Assembly (NCBI GenBank): GCA_947568835.1
Contig: OX387607.1
Coordinates: 7,945,201 to 8,009,200, forward strand
Reading direction: 5' to 3'
DNA from: Protonemura montana
Taxonomy: Eukaryota; Arthropoda; Insecta; Plecoptera; Nemouridae
DNA: 64,000 nucleotides
In this document: positions 24,459-36,973 of the stretch, in pieces
Layout: each line of letters begins with the position of its first letter
Numbering within the stretch: the first letter of the stretch is position 1
Made by a program: the position numbers and the translations under genes
The notes under the pieces: model-generated
The model's input: only the letters and a program-made list of their open reading frames with translations
Databases searched by the model: none
Told to the model about the DNA's origin: nothing

Positions 24459-27370
24459 TCACAGAGGAAACGCATTGTATAACTTCATGCCTGCCTGTAT
24501 TGTGTGTCTACCTGATGATTGCAGCTTGAATAGTTTTAGTTTCCTGTCACCTATCTGAGCCGGCCTAGTGCCAAGAATATTTTCATCCTCTGATTTTAGA
24601 TTTAATTGTTTTATAAATATAATAATATTATAAATGTACAAGCATTGTAGGGTTAAAATGCCTAGTTTCTAGTTTCAAAGACACAAGTGTCTTTGTAAAA
24701 TATGCTTGCACATGGATTTAGGCTGATGTGAACTAGATATTTTATAGCCCGTTTTTGCAGCGTAAAAATTATTTTTGTGCTATTTGAACCTCCCAAAGGA
24801 TGACCCCCCATTGCAGGTTGGAATGAACGTGTGCATAATATACCCCTAGCACTATTTTTTTATATGACACCTCCATAATCTTCTTGACTAGATAGCATGC
24901 TGCTGCTACTTTCTTTGCTAGGGCGTTGACATGTGGACCCCAGTCCAGGACGTTATCCAAGAAGAGGTCCAGGAATTTAGTTTCTTCTGCAATCGGTACT
25001 TCGTTTTCTTCTATACGAAGTCGTGGTATGTCATTTATTTTTCTGCGTTTGGTAGAGAATTGTAATGCAGTTGATTTGTGAGGGTTTATGAAAAGGTCAT
25101 TTCCAACGCAGTAAGTGATCATTTTCTGTGTCACCTCATTGCCTTTAGTGGTGAGGTTGGACTTATTTTTAATTGCCTTTAGAAAGTGGGTTGTGTCATC
25201 GGCAAATGTCCCCTGATTAATCTGCTCTGGTAGGTCATTTGTGTACAAGATGAATAATAAAGGCGAAAGCGTGCTTCTCTGGGGGATTCTGACATTGCAG
25301 ATAACTTCTTCTGAATAGTAGTCCTTTTCCTTCCCTCTGTTGCAAATCGTTTGCCTTCGAACTTTTAGGAACGATCTTATCCAGGTTTTTTTCGATTCCA
25401 TCTATTCCCAGACATCTTAATTTTTCAAGCAGTATGCTGTAGTTCAGGGTGTCGAAGGCCTTGGTATAATCATAAAAGATACCAAAGGAGTTCCTTCCGG
25501 TCTAGTGTTTCTATGACTTGGTCAACGAACTGTGCAATCGCTGTACTCGTGGACTTGTTCTGGGTGAATCCATGCTGGCAATCATTTTGTAGGTTGTACT
25601 TTTTTAGGAATGCAAGTAGTCGAAGAGCTCGAGTTCTCGAAGAGCTTTGAGAACCCGAATAGCAAACTGATCGGTCGCTACTTATCTGAGTTTTCTTTAT
25701 CTCCCTTTTTGAAGATCTGTATCAGCGTGGCTTTCTTGAGTTGCGTCGGGAATTCACCGCGTGAGAACGATTCGTTTATGATGTTTCTTAATGGTTGCAG
25801 TGGCGTAACTAGGTATACCTGGGCCCGGGGGCAAGAATTTTCGTTGGGCGTCCTCTCCCCTCCCCCCCCCACACTACAAATGGAGGGGTCTGATAAAAAT
25901 GACCAGTTCTAATGTTTCTGTATCCCACACATTTGTACATTCACTTGCAAGTGCTGAAAAATAGACTTAAAAAATTGTGGTTACTAAAATTAAACAATTC
26001 TTTGCGATTTAGTATTTAATTGGGATCACCGAAAGCGGCCCAAGGTGAAAAGCGACAAAGAGACGTTTCCAGTCTCGAATTACATTTCCCCATGTGTAGC
26101 TTCCCTTTATTTAAACAACTACTTATAATACAACTACTACTTATACTTGACAATATGTGACATCAAGTGCAGTTGAATAGCTTAGCCCCGCTTTATATTT
26201 TGTTTCATAGAAGCTGGCAGAAACGCTTCGTTTTGACTCAGTTCAAGACGGAAAAGGCCCCGAAGTACGACATGGGCCTTTGACAACAAGGAAATGTTTC
26301 GCACATGCACCAACGATGTCTGGATCATGTTTGCGAGCAATTGGATTATTCATTATTTCTTCGAATCGGGAAATTTAGGCTTTCTTGACATGATGAGAAC
26401 GCAAATATTTCAGTCTCATATGCGTTCTAAAACAGCTAAAAGATATTCACCTGAAAGTGACAATAGATTGAGAAAGTATGTGAAATTTAAGATCGAATGG
26501 AATGCATACTGTACTTTATAGGAGAGGAAACGGAACAAGACACCTTGCGTCAAATTTGATTTAAAACAACTGAAAATGGGATTATTATTAATTAACCCCC
26601 GCCATATATAAGTAAAACCTAATATATTCATCTTGCATTTTCTCGTAGTGCACGTCAGACAAATTTCCAGTTTTATTAAAAGTTCTTTTGTCACTACCAA
26701 ACTATCGCTGCGTACCGGAAAACCCAAATCATTAGGCACGAAAAAGCTGCTATTTTAAGAAAGTATATTCACTTTCTTGTTTTATCACATTTAATACGCC
26801 TTTTTTGAACCCCGCCATGGCCTCGCTGTAACTTCCGTCAGCCACCGTAGCCGAGTGAACAGTAAATACTAAACTTCTTACTGTATTGTGTAAAGCATTT
26901 TTTCCCTACGATTGGGAAAAATAAATTACCCACACCCACAGAAATAAAAAAAATTCGATCTTTTGCACCGACAAAGAGTAAGGCAGTAGCTAGGCAAGTC
27001 CCACAGCCATAATAAGGTAGTGAGAGTGCCTGAAATGCAACAATAAACTTCAAGACTATTTTGGCAAACACAACAAATAAATTTAACGTGGGTCGTGGGC
27101 CCGAGCTCGTCAGCTGGCCTGGGTACAGCACGCACCCAAGTTTTTCAGGGAAAAAACCTCTTGGCCCGGGGGGCGGTCACCCTGCTTATCTTGCCGGTAG
27201 TTATGCCACTGAACGGTCGACATATTTGAAATGCTGCGCTCTTGATCACATCGCATGGTACTCCATCTAGCCTAGCCGAGTGTTTGTAAAAGATAATAGC
27301 TGGTAAGGTTTCAACATTGGGCAACAAAATACTGGTGAGAGTATCGAAACGATTTGATTTGATTGTCAAG
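24459..27370 (-). pseudogene. Decayed non-LTR retrotransposon reverse transcriptase, split by a hAT
   Basis: Read on the minus strand. Fingers motif LDGVPCDVIKSAAFQI at about 27280-27230. Then, after the inserted hAT (25798-27211), PLRNIINESFSRGEFPTQ at about 25790-25735. Next come STLSPLLFILYTNDLPEQI with a degenerate FADDTTHFL in place of the usual YADD (about 25200-25310), and a C-terminal HTIQAGMKLYNAFPL-type end (about 24470). Stops and frameshifts break the frame. Motif style is that of jockey/CR1-like elements. Confidence 0.75.
25798..27211. mobile_element. hAT-type element inserted in the reverse transcriptase
   Basis: Ends CAGTGGCGTAACTAGG... and ...CCGGTAGTTATGCCACTG. Flanking 8-mers are AATGGTTG (25790-25797) and AACGGTCG (27212-27219), 6 of 8 identical with two transitions, an aged target duplication. 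Its interior near 25990-26500 is homologous, in inverted orientation, to 44440-45000. No intact transposase. Confidence 0.75.
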
Positions 27371-27548
27371 CATCGACACGAATATTCCTGTAATTTATTT
27401 GTGTTTAGCTTGGTTGCTCCTTGTATTACCTGTTGCCTCTAAGCCAAGTGGAGATTGATGGACAGCATGGAAAAGACTGCATGAAAATAACCAGCTGTTT
27501 TTAATATCCCTAGCAAATACCACAGCTCGTAATGCTGTTATCTGCATT

Positions 27549-28080
27549 TATTTTTTTATTTATTTGGCTAGATGACAGGTACATAGTAATTGTATGAGCC
27601 TTATTTTAACGTAATTTAGTTATAGATGATGTAATACAATGTATAATAATAATAGTAGTGATTAAGACAATGAATATTTAAAAAATCTCCTAAGAAAGTC
27701 TTAATAAGATGAAAATAAAGGTAATGATAGTATTTTATTTTAATAATAAGAACATTTAGTATAGAAATGATAATGATAATAGTAATAATACATTTTGAAT
27801 AGAAATGATAATAATAATAGTAATAATAATATCTGTCTTCCTTCATGATTTTGGTGTTAATAGATAGGAAGGATAGGTATATAATTATAAATTGTATAAA
27901 TAGTATAAGTAGTGTTCGTATAGATAGTTTAGGGGTTTTGGATAAGGAAATTTCAGAGGCTGGAGTCGAAGATTGAGCGTTTGCAGGCTGTTACCATTTG
28001 TTTTCGAAGGTTGTTGTAAATTTTACTGCGTATGTAAAGTGGACTCTGTGTGAAGAATGAGTGGGAGTGGGGAATAGTTT
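27549..28080 (-). pseudogene. Probable 3' end of another non-LTR element
   Basis: On the minus strand the frame near 28060-27950 reads FFTQSPLYIRSKIYNNLRKQ, resembling the C-terminal tail of non-LTR reverse transcriptases (SPLY..KIYNNLP). AT-rich DNA with an A-rich end follows (T-rich at 27549-27570 on +). Only this short similarity supports it. Confidence 0.3.
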
Positions 28081-28449
28081 GAATATCATTCTTATTTCTT
28101 GTTGCATAGGAGTGGGTAGAGGAGTTGAGAGGGAAGAGGTCGGGGTGGGATCGAACGAGGGTGCTTGCTATCTGAATTATAGAGCAAGTGAGGGTCAGGA
28201 TTTGTTAGTTAATAAAGTGGGGCTTGCCGGATTTACGGCGGGACATTCCAGCCATTATTCCGATGGAATGTTTATAAGATTGATTTATAAGATTCATACA
28301 AAAGAATGACCATTCCAAATATAAAATCATAGAATGACATTTCATGACTGTGATTATATGTATTGCAAATTGACACCAAGTGTGTTCAAACCTATGGACT
28401 TTACCTACTTCTCAATCCTTGCAGGAATGATCGCATGAAAAGCTTACAG
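28081..28449. other. Gap upstream of the tandem array
   Basis: No bounded feature seen. A possible acceptor CAATCCTTGCAG lies at about 28411-28423 and another, CTTACAG, at 28443-28449, just before the frame that enters copy A. Confidence 0.25.
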
Positions 28450-30845
28450 GGAAGAGCTCAAAACAAACACCACAGCAATTCACAAAGACATACTTCAACC
28501 ACCAGAGTTCGTAGCTACAAACTTCCAGACTGCGGGCGATGGCCTCGCATGGACTGCAGCTCGGGGGTTGCCGTCGATTCTTCAAACAAGGTTAAACATG
28601 AGTAATAAGGCAAGTGAAGGGCAGGTTGAGGAATTGCTGCTACAGGGGACACACTTTCTTTCAGCTGGTAATTTCCTTTCATGCTTGTATTTTGTTTCTT
28701 GCATTTTGTCTTTGTGTCCCGTTACAGCAAGCGTGAAGAGGTCAGGCAGGATCCCATTTTTAGCTGACGACATTAAGAGCCCGAATGCTCTACTGTCCGT
28801 CATTCAAAGATGCCCGCTGGATGGCTCTTAGGTTGTATTTTAGCTCAACTACAGAGTGTCGAACTCTTGCAAATGTTCACCGAACTGATGGCTGAACGTA
28901 GGATGTAATAATAACTGACAAATTCATCCAGTGGGCGCATTGGCCCTTGGGGTTGCAATGCGTCCCTGCACACTTGGGTGTCTATTGCCTTTCCAGTTTA
29001 CCTAGCATCAGTTCCGTGGTCCTGAAGAGACGTCCACGATCGCCCAATCCCCGTAGTACAGTCCCATTTTAGCTAGAAACAAGCTCGATCACTCAAATCA
29101 ACCCCCGCTAGTCGCCACCCTACCGTCACATTACCTGGAACTCTCTTAACGGTATTATCGTACCTTTCAATGTCCCCAGACCTGAACGAGCTATTGATGC
29201 AAGGTAGCATCGGGTAGGTATCCACAAGGAAGTGGGTCGGTGAATCAGATGCTCGGTCCGTCCACCGACTTCAAAGCACGGTTCTGTAACGGAGAGAGTG
29301 ATCGAATAGGTTTGTCAGGTTCAATCAGGGACATACAGCAATAGCCCAGTTATATGCACTTCAATTCAAAACAGTAGATAAAGGAATTAGCACATAACAG
29401 AAGTGAATAGTAATTGATGTAAAATGTGGTTTTCTGTACCACCGATGTTATTTTCCCAATTTAATAAGATTAACTCCTTCTGTTGGGTTTTTCACATTTT
29501 AGCATTTAGTATAAAATTTATGCTTCTTTTAAAAATAGGCAAACTTATAGTGACCTAGACTTTTTACTTATGAAATCATGATTGTCAGTTACTAGAAATG
29601 AAATAGGACAACTTGTCTCCCACCATTAGCCTTTGAAATAGTGCGCACCAATTTTCCGGTTCAGTCTAGGCTCCTTAGTGTAGTAAGTTTCAGCGCGCCC
29701 AATCAAGCGACAACGCAGAACTTCGAGATCTTCCAGCATCGTTGTATGGGGGCGTTCTGCACAGCTCGCGTTAAGCGAGCTCGGCCGTTTTGGGGGGAAA
29801 ACACACACATGTAGCGCTAATTCCTTGACCGTCCTAGAAGTATGTCATGCAAGAGTAAACTCATCGCTTCACGTGGGTGGACCTTGCCTTTTACGGGGTG
29901 CCCCGCCCCAAGGACAGTTTGAGCAAACGCTCCTGTCGTACAAAGAGCACGTGCTCACCGGTATCGCGATTACGGGAAGTTATTTCCCAACTCGTGTGCA
30001 AAGTGAGTGCTTCAAGATAGTGAAATGATGAAAACAGAAGCACATGCAAGAACACTCTGAATATTAGAAGTCTTTTGGAAATCATGTACGTAAATTCGTT
30101 AATTACATAATTATTCTGCAGCATGATAATTACTTATCTCAAATTGTATATGAATCTCCTACACTTGCCTCACTAATGCAATACTTTATGTTTTGTTTTG
30201 GAATGTTACATGTGCGCATCTTGGAGCTCTGACCTGTCAGCTTTGAGCTGCGAGAACTACTCTGCATGCCGCTGATAATGAATTTGGATTTCTTTTGGTT
30301 CGATGTCAACCCCTTCAAAAAGCAAAGGTATATATTCAAACTCGATTACACAAATCCGAAATAAAGAAACCAAAAAATTATGACAAACCTTTATTTTCTT
30401 TGCAGTTTTTTGCTATTTGGTGGTGTAGACACGACATGGTCTGCATTGCAAAACGTCAGCCACACAATCACGAACAGAGCTCTATCCTGGGCGGTTTCTG
30501 AAAAACTGTTGCGAAACTACTTCAGCAAGGTTAGGATTTTCCTTATATTATAATTGTTTGCCTGAAAACAGACGATAGCACCTTGACCGAAACTTAATCA
30601 AGAATCTATTTATTTTGTTTTTCATGATATCATCACCCGAAGCAGTATTCCTCCACTTGCTGTTAATGAACTCATAATTTATACATCATCAAACCATCTC
30701 AAGGATTAATTGTGCGCTTGAAGTACTTAAATAGCTGCACCAATCCATGGGACTGACTCAGCTCAAGTTGATCTAATTATGATTCCTTTTCTAGCTACAT
30801 AATGAAGCAAACAAAAGACAACTCTGCCTGCAACCCAACAAATGA
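28450..30845 (+). pseudogene. Copy A version of the candidate gene, altered 5' end and frameshifted
   Basis: The frame runs from a CTTACAG acceptor as EELKTNTTAIHKDILQPPEF, then joins the shared exon I frame (NFQTAGDGLAWTAARGLP). Exons 30241-30327 and 30406-30529 match copy B. The last exon (from 30795) has one extra A, so the frame shifts and stops at 30843-30845 after 16 codons. It lacks the TATA box and ATG seen in B. Confidence 0.35.
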
Positions 30846-31274
30846 AGATGGTAGAAGATTTTGAAGACTACCCCCGAGTCGCTGACTGCCATGCACGTCT
30901 GCACTGCTAATTCAACGCTTAATTAGTCAGTCGTAGATGTCTTTCGGCTTATATTGTTGGAGAGGTAGACAGTATGTAAGTCAATAAATGCAGTAAGCTG
31001 AATGCTCTTTACTTGCCAAGGAATTGTCACCTGACTTTTATCAATCTTTTGCAGTTTTGTAATCATCTCTTATCCGGGGAATGATAGGTTCTAAGCCCAG
31101 TTCATAGAACTTTGCGATCTTTTCTCCCAAGTTGCAAAGCGAAACAATTTTTAATCGAAGCAGACACGAACGATAATTATAATCGAATCTAAAAATAACA
31201 GAAGCTTGTCATTTTTAAGTCCTCATTTTAATTTGATTTTCCTCTGTATTCAATATAAACTATTTCATACCCAG

Positions 31275-31498
31275 CCGTCAGCGAGAAAGCGTTCCATCAC
31301 GAGACAGTTCCGGGGCCCTCGAGTCGTACATCCTCAGTCTGCAGCTGTTCCTTGACAGCAAATGAATGTGACTTGTCGTCAAAGTTCCATCCAGAGTTTC
31401 AAGACTTGACCATGCGAGCACCTCTCCCTGTTCGTGGACACACCCTGAGATGCCCTGCAAAGTCGAGAAGAAACCAAAATAAATTGCCTACATATTAA
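31275..31498 (+). CDS. Candidate terminal exon (copy A; copy B equivalent 36765-36988)
   Basis: Acceptor TTTCATACCCAG, phase 1 in. Reads VSEKAFHHETVPGPSSRTSS, then ECDLSSKFHPEFQDLT, and stops in CCTACATATTAA, which also forms the ATTAAA motif. The copy B frame is open too (VSERVFHHE). It lies directly before the 300-bp sub-repeats and shares its 3' end with them. Confidence 0.3.
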
Positions 31499-33780
31499 AT
31501 ACATTACTAATTAAGTAAAATCCTTATGATATTAAGTATTACGGACACTGGTAGTAAATGAGCATGGTACCAGTTTGAATTTATTAATAAAATCAGATCA
31601 CATGCCCAGCTTTTAAAAACATTCTTTATATTGTCCTAGCACCTATGCAGCAGGAGATTACGCCATCGGCGGCCGGACCAGGACTGCGGCAGAGTACAGT
31701 TCTTTGGCCAGAATCAAATAGCGAGAACATCTTTCTGGCTGTAAATAACAGAGCAACCCTTAGAAGAAACTAAAATAAATTGCCTACATATTAAATACAT
31801 TACTAATTAAGTAATATCCTTATGATATTAAGTATTACGGACACTGGTAGTTAATGAACATGGTACCAGTTTGAATTTATTAGTAACATTAGATTACATG
31901 CCCAGATTTAAAAACAATCTTTGTATTGTCCTAGCACCTATGCAGCAGGATAGTACGCAGTCGGCGGCCGGACCAGGACTGCGGCAGAGTACAGTTCTTT
32001 GGCCAGAATCAAATAGCGAGAACATCATCCTGGCCGTGAAATAACGGTGCAACGCTAAGAAGAAACCAAAATGATTTGCCTACATATTAAACACATTTCT
32101 AATTAAGTAATATCCTTATGATATATGTTAGTATGGACACTGGTAATAAATGACATTGGTACCAGTTTGAATTTATAATTCAAATTAAATCTCAGGCCAT
32201 CCTTTCAAAATCTTTCTCGTCATTGCTCTAGCACCTATGCAGTCAAGAGATTTACGCTGTCGGCGGCTGTGCCAGGACTGCGGCAGAGTACCGTTCATCG
32301 GCCAGAATCGAATCCAGCCTCCCGAGTTCCATTCTTAGCGAGAACGTCTTCCTGGGCGGGAAGAAACCGTGCAACGCTGAGAAGAAACCAAAATAAATTG
32401 CCTACATATTAAATACATTACTAATTAAGTAAAATCCTTATGATATTAAGTATTATGGACACTGGTAGTTAATGAACATGGTACCAGTTTGAATTTATTA
32501 GTAAAATTAGATTACATGCCCAGCTTTTATAACCAATCTTCATATTGTCCTAGCACCTATGCTGCAGGAGCTAACGCCGTTGGCGGCCGGACCAGGACTG
32601 CGGCAGAGTACAGTTCTTTGGCCAGAATCAAATAGCGAGAACATCATCCTGGCCGTGAAATAACGGTGCAACGCTAAGAAGAAACCAAAATGATTTGCCT
32701 ACATATTAAACACATTTCTAATTAAGTAATATCCTTATGATATATGTTAGTATGGACACTGGTAATAAATGACATTGGTACCAGTTTGAATTTATTAGTC
32801 AAATTAAATCTTAGGGCACGCTTTTAAAATCTCTCTCGTCATTGCTCTAGCACCGATGCAGCCAGAGGTTAACAGTGTCAGCGGCTGTGCCAGGACTGCG
32901 GCAGAGTACCGTTCATCGGCCAGAATCGAATCCTGCCTCCCGAGTTCCATTCTTAGCAAGAACGTCTTTCTGGGCGGGAAAAAACCGTGCAACGCTGAGA
33001 AGAAACCAAAATGATTTGCCTACATATTAAACACACTTCTAATTAAGTAATATCCTTATGATAAAAGTTAGTATGTACACTGGTAATAAATGACATTGGT
33101 ACCAGTTTGAATTTATTAGTCAAATGAAATCTTAGGGCACGCTTTTAAAATCTTTCCTGTCATTGCCCTAGTACCTATGCAGCCGGACATTAACGCCATC
33201 TACAGCATATCGTGGCCATCACAACGTTGAAGACGAAGGTCTTCCAAAGTCATTGCCCTGCGGTGGTCGGCGGCTGTTCCAGGACTGCGGCAGTGTAAGA
33301 TTCATTGGCGAGCATTGAATCACCGGTTCTTGGCCAAGCGGGAACCACTTCCTAGCCGTGAAGAAACCCTGCAATACCAGAGTGATATCGAACATCAATT
33401 GCCTACATAATAAAGTCTTGAGTTATTTAGATATATCATTACGGTACTAGATACAACAACCATTATATTTAATAAGTTATTGCTTTTTATTACTGAACAA
33501 CATGATTTAAAGTATCTTAAGATGATTTATCTTTTTCCGGACACGCTTTACATATTATTCCGCACTATGTTCTAGCACCTGAGCAGTCAGGTATTGATGC
33601 CTTCGACTACTGATCACGCCAAGGACCGCGATCAAATCGTTCGCTGCGGTTAACCGAGGCCTATTCAAGACCAGACTTGGGATCATATCTGCAAGCAGTA
33701 AATTCAAAGTTTAGCAATATCAAGCCAGGAACCACGTCAGACAGAGAAACAAAGTCTGTGATTATCTTCAGAAGCTTGCC
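31484..33780 (+). repeat. Sub-repeat array of terminal-exon-like units, copy A
   Basis: The word TTGCCTACATATTAAA recurs at 31484, 31780, 32076, 32398, 32695 and 33016, with a variant at 33399. Each unit holds an acceptor (CTAG|CACC) at 31640, 31935, 32232, 32554, 32851, 33172 or 33576. Two types alternate. About 296-bp units read PMQQEITPSAAGPGLRQS... Units of 321-322 bp at 32851 read PMQPEVNSVSGCARTAAEYR... and end in NAEKKPK. The unit at 32232 has an extra base and the one at 33172 an early stop. All accept phase 1. Confidence 0.8.
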
Positions 33781-33916
33781 GGTGTAAGTTCTATGTTGGG
33801 AGATCCACGTATTTTTCTACCAGTATTAAAATATAACGTCGAGTGATCGCGAGTGAATTTGCCAACCCACGCAGCCATTGGAGGTCTAGCGGCCGGGTTT
33901 TTAATTCGTGTGTCAG

Positions 33917-33925
33917 TATAAAAAA
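33917..33925 (+). promoter_or_regulatory. TATA-like box before the copy B gene
   Basis: TATAAAAAA 39 bp upstream of the ATG at 33956, inside a stretch with repeated GTGTGACA/GTGTGTCA words. If used, it would give a very short leader. Confidence 0.35.
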
Positions 33926-33955
33926 TCGTGTGACAGTGGAAATATCCGTGTGACA

Positions 33956-36354
33956 ATGGACTTTAGTGACGGCGTGTTACTTCCCTTGCCCCACGTGTTC
34001 GGAGCTCCAAACTTCCAGACTGCGGGCGATGGCCTCGCATGGACTGCAGCTCGGGGGTTGCCGTCGATTCTTCAAACAAGGTTAAACATGAGTAATAAGG
34101 CAAGTGAAGGGCAGGTTGAGGAATTGCTGCTACAGGGGACACACTTTCTTTCAGCTGGTAATTTCCTTTCATGCTTGTATTTTGTTTCTTGCATTTTGTC
34201 TTTGTGTCCCGTTACAGCAAGCGTGAAGAGGTCAGGCAGGATCCCATTTTTAGCTGACGACATTAAGAGCCCGAATGCTCTACTGTCCGTCATTCAAAGA
34301 TGCCCGCTGGATGGCTCTTAGGTTGTATTTTAGCTCAACTACAGAGTGTCGAACTCTTGCAAATGTTCACCGAACTGATGGCTGAACGTAGGATGTAATA
34401 ATAACTGACAAATTCATCCAGTGGGCGCATTGGCCCTTGGGGTTGCAATGCGTCCCTGCACACTTGGGTGTCTATTGCCTTTCCAGTTTACCTAGCATCA
34501 GTTCCGTGGTCCTGAAGAGACGTCCACGATCGCCCAATCCCCGTAGTACAGTCCCATTTTAGCTAGAAACAAGCTCGATCACTCAAATCAACCCCCGCTA
34601 GTCGCCACCCTACCGTCACATTACCTGGAACTCTCTTAACGGTATTATCGTACCTTTCAATGTCCCCAGACCTGAACGAGCTATTGATGCAAGGTAGCAT
34701 CGGGTAGGTATCCACAAGGAAGTGGGTCGGTGAATCAGATGCTCGGTCCGTCCACCGACTTCAAAGCACGGTTCTGTAACGGAGAGAGTGATCGAATAGG
34801 TTTGTCAGGTTCAATCAGGGACATACAGCAATAGCCCAGTTATATGCACTTCAATTCAAAACAGTAGATAAAGGAATTAGCACATAACAGAAGTGAATAG
34901 TAATTGATGTAAAATGTGGTTTTCTGTACCACCGATGTTATTTTCCCAATTTAATAAGATTAACTCCTTCTGTTGGGTTTTTCACATTTTAGCATTTAGT
35001 ATAAAATTTATGCTTCTTTTAAAAATAGGCAAACTTATAGTGACCTAGACTTTTTACTTATGAAATCATGATTGTCAGTTACTAGAAATGAAATAGGACA
35101 ACTTGTCTCCCACCATTAGCCTTTGAAATAGTGCGCACCAATTTTCCGGTTCAGTCTAGGCTCCTTAGTGTAGTAAGTTTCAGCGCGCCCAATCAAGCGA
35201 CAACGCAGAACTTCGAGATCTTCCAGCATCGTTGTATGGGGGCGTTCTGCACAGCTCGCGTTAAGCGAGCTCGGCCGTTTTGGGGGGAATACACACACAT
35301 GTAGCGCTAATTCCTTGACCGTCCTAGAAGTATGTCATGCAAGAGTAAACTCATCGCTTCACGTGGGTGGACCTTGCCTTTTACGGGGTGCACCGCCCCA
35401 AGGACAGTTTGAGCAAACGCTCCTGTCATACAAAGAGCACGTGCTCACCGGTATCGCGATTACGGGAAGTTATTTCCCAACTCGTGTGCAAAGTGAGTGC
35501 TTCAAGATAGTGAAATGATGAAAACAGAAGCACATGCAAGAAAACTCTGAATATTAGAAGTCTTTTGGAAATCATGTACGTAAATTCGTTAATTACATAA
35601 TTATTCTGCAGCATGATAATTACTTATCTCAAATTGTATATGAATCTCCTACACTTGCCTCACTAATGCAATACTTTTCGTTTTGTTTTGGAATGTTACA
35701 TGTGCGCATCTTGGAGCTCTGACCTGTCAGCTTTGAGCTGCGAGAACTACTCTGCATGCCGCTGGTAATGAATTTGGATTTCTTTTGGTTCGATGTCAAC
35801 CCCTTCAAAAAGCAAAGGTATATATTCAAACTCGATTACACAAATCCGAAATAAAAAAAACCAAAAAATTATGACAAACCTTTATTTTCTTTGCAGTTTT
35901 TTGCTATTTGGTGGTGTAGACACGACATGGTCTGCATTGCAAAACGTCAGCCACACAAACAAGAACAGAGCTCTCTCCTGGGCGGTTTCTGAAAAACTGT
36001 TGCAAAACTACTTCAGCAAGGTTAGGATTAACCTTATATTATTATTGTTTGCCTGAAAACAGACGATAGCACCTTGACCGAAACTTAATCAAGAATCTAT
36101 TTATTTTGTTATTCATGATATCATCACCCGAAGCAGTATTCCTCCACTTGCTGTTAATGAACTCATAATTTATACGTCATCAAACCATCTCAAGGATTAA
36201 TTGTGCGCTTGAAGTACTTAAATAGCTGCACCAATCCATGGGACTGACTCAGCTCAAGTTGATCTAATTATGATTCCTTTTCCAGCTACAGAATGAAGCC
36301 AACAAAGACAACTTTGCCTTCAACCCAACGCATAAAGATGGTAGAAGATTTTGA
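33956..36354 (+). CDS. Candidate four-exon gene in tandem copy B (134 aa, unrecognised)
   Basis: Exon I 33956-34080 (MDFSDGVLLPLPHVFGAPNF..., phase 2 out), exon II 35731-35817 (FELRELLCMPLVMNLDFFWF..., phase 2 in and out), exon III 35897-36020 (FLLFGGVDTTWSALQNVSHT..., phase 2 in, 0 out), exon IV 36286-36354 (LQNEANKDNFAFNPTHKDG..., stop). All four have AG/GT borders, and 125+87+124+69 nt is an exact multiple of three. A TATA-like box lies 39 bp before the ATG. The exon I donor (GTTAAA) is weak. The concordant phases are suggestive, but the family is unknown and no signal peptide or known domain is seen. Changes between copies A and B in exon III are mostly amino-acid-changing. Confidence 0.4.
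34218..34321 (+). other. Optional small exon after a 60-nt intron (copy B)
   Basis: If exon I is read through the weak donor at 34081, the frame continues to CAGCTG|GTAATT at 34157. A 60-nt pyrimidine-rich intron ends CCCGTTACAG at 34217. The next frame reads SVKRSGRIPFLADDIKSPNA and stops at 34319-34321, giving a 102-aa alternative product. The frame is also open without splicing. Confidence 0.3.
35328..35492 (+). CDS. Exon-like segment, phase 1 in and out (copy B; also 29838-30002 and 40515-40679)
   Basis: Acceptor TTCCTTGACCGTCCTAG and donor CAAA|GTGAGT. The 165-nt frame is open in all three copies and includes SSLHVGGPCLLRGA and FEQTLLSYKEHVLTGIAITG. Its exit phase matches every terminal exon-like repeat downstream (36765 onward), so it is the best candidate donor for them. 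An alternative end of exon I at 34157 would feed it in the correct phase. Unrecognised. Confidence 0.3.
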
Positions 36355-36973
36355 AGACTACCCCCAAGTCGCTGACTGCCTTGGACGTCTGCACTGCTAA
36401 TTCAACGCTTAATTAGTCAGTCGTAGATGTCTTTTGGCTTATATTGTTGGAGAGGTAGACAGCATGTAAGTCAATAAATGCAGTAAGCTGAATGCTCTTT
36501 ACTTGCCAAGGAATTGTCACCTGACTTTTATCAATCTTTTGCAGTTTTGTAATCATCTCTTATCCGGGGAATGATAGGTTCTAAGCCCAGTTCATAGAAC
36601 TTTGGGATCTTTTCTCCAAAGTTGCAAAGCGAAACGATTTTTAATCGAAGCAGATACGAACGATAATTATAATCGAATCTAAAAATAACAGAAGCTTGTC
36701 ATTTTTAAGTCCTCATTTTAATTTGATTTTCCTCTATATTCAATATAAACTATTTCATACCCAGCCGTCAGCGAGAGAGTGTTCCATCACGAGACAGTTC
36801 CGGGGCCCTCGAGTCGTACATCCTCAGTCTGCAGCTGTTCCTTGACAGCGAATGAATGTGACTTGTCGTCAAAGTTCCATCCAGAGTTTCAAGACTTGAC
36901 CGTGCGAGCACCTCTCCCTGTTCGTGGACACACCCTGAGATGCCCTGCAAAGTTGATAAGAAACCAAAATAAA

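Larger units (their letters stand above)
28518..34007 (+). repeat. Large tandem unit, copy A (5490 bp)
   Basis: From AAACTTCCAGACTGCGGGCG the sequence repeats at an offset of 5490 bp as copy B. The first 1.5 kb of A, B and C are almost identical; differences rise further along. Copy A carries six 296-322-bp sub-repeats plus a 383-bp one. Upstream of 28518 the sequence differs from the matching place in B, so A begins inside exon I. Confidence 0.95.

Noticed and set aside
29000..29330. Structured RNA gene in the GC-richer part of the tandem unit
   Set aside because: I could not match it to rRNA, snRNA or other known RNA motifs, and could not compute a fold.
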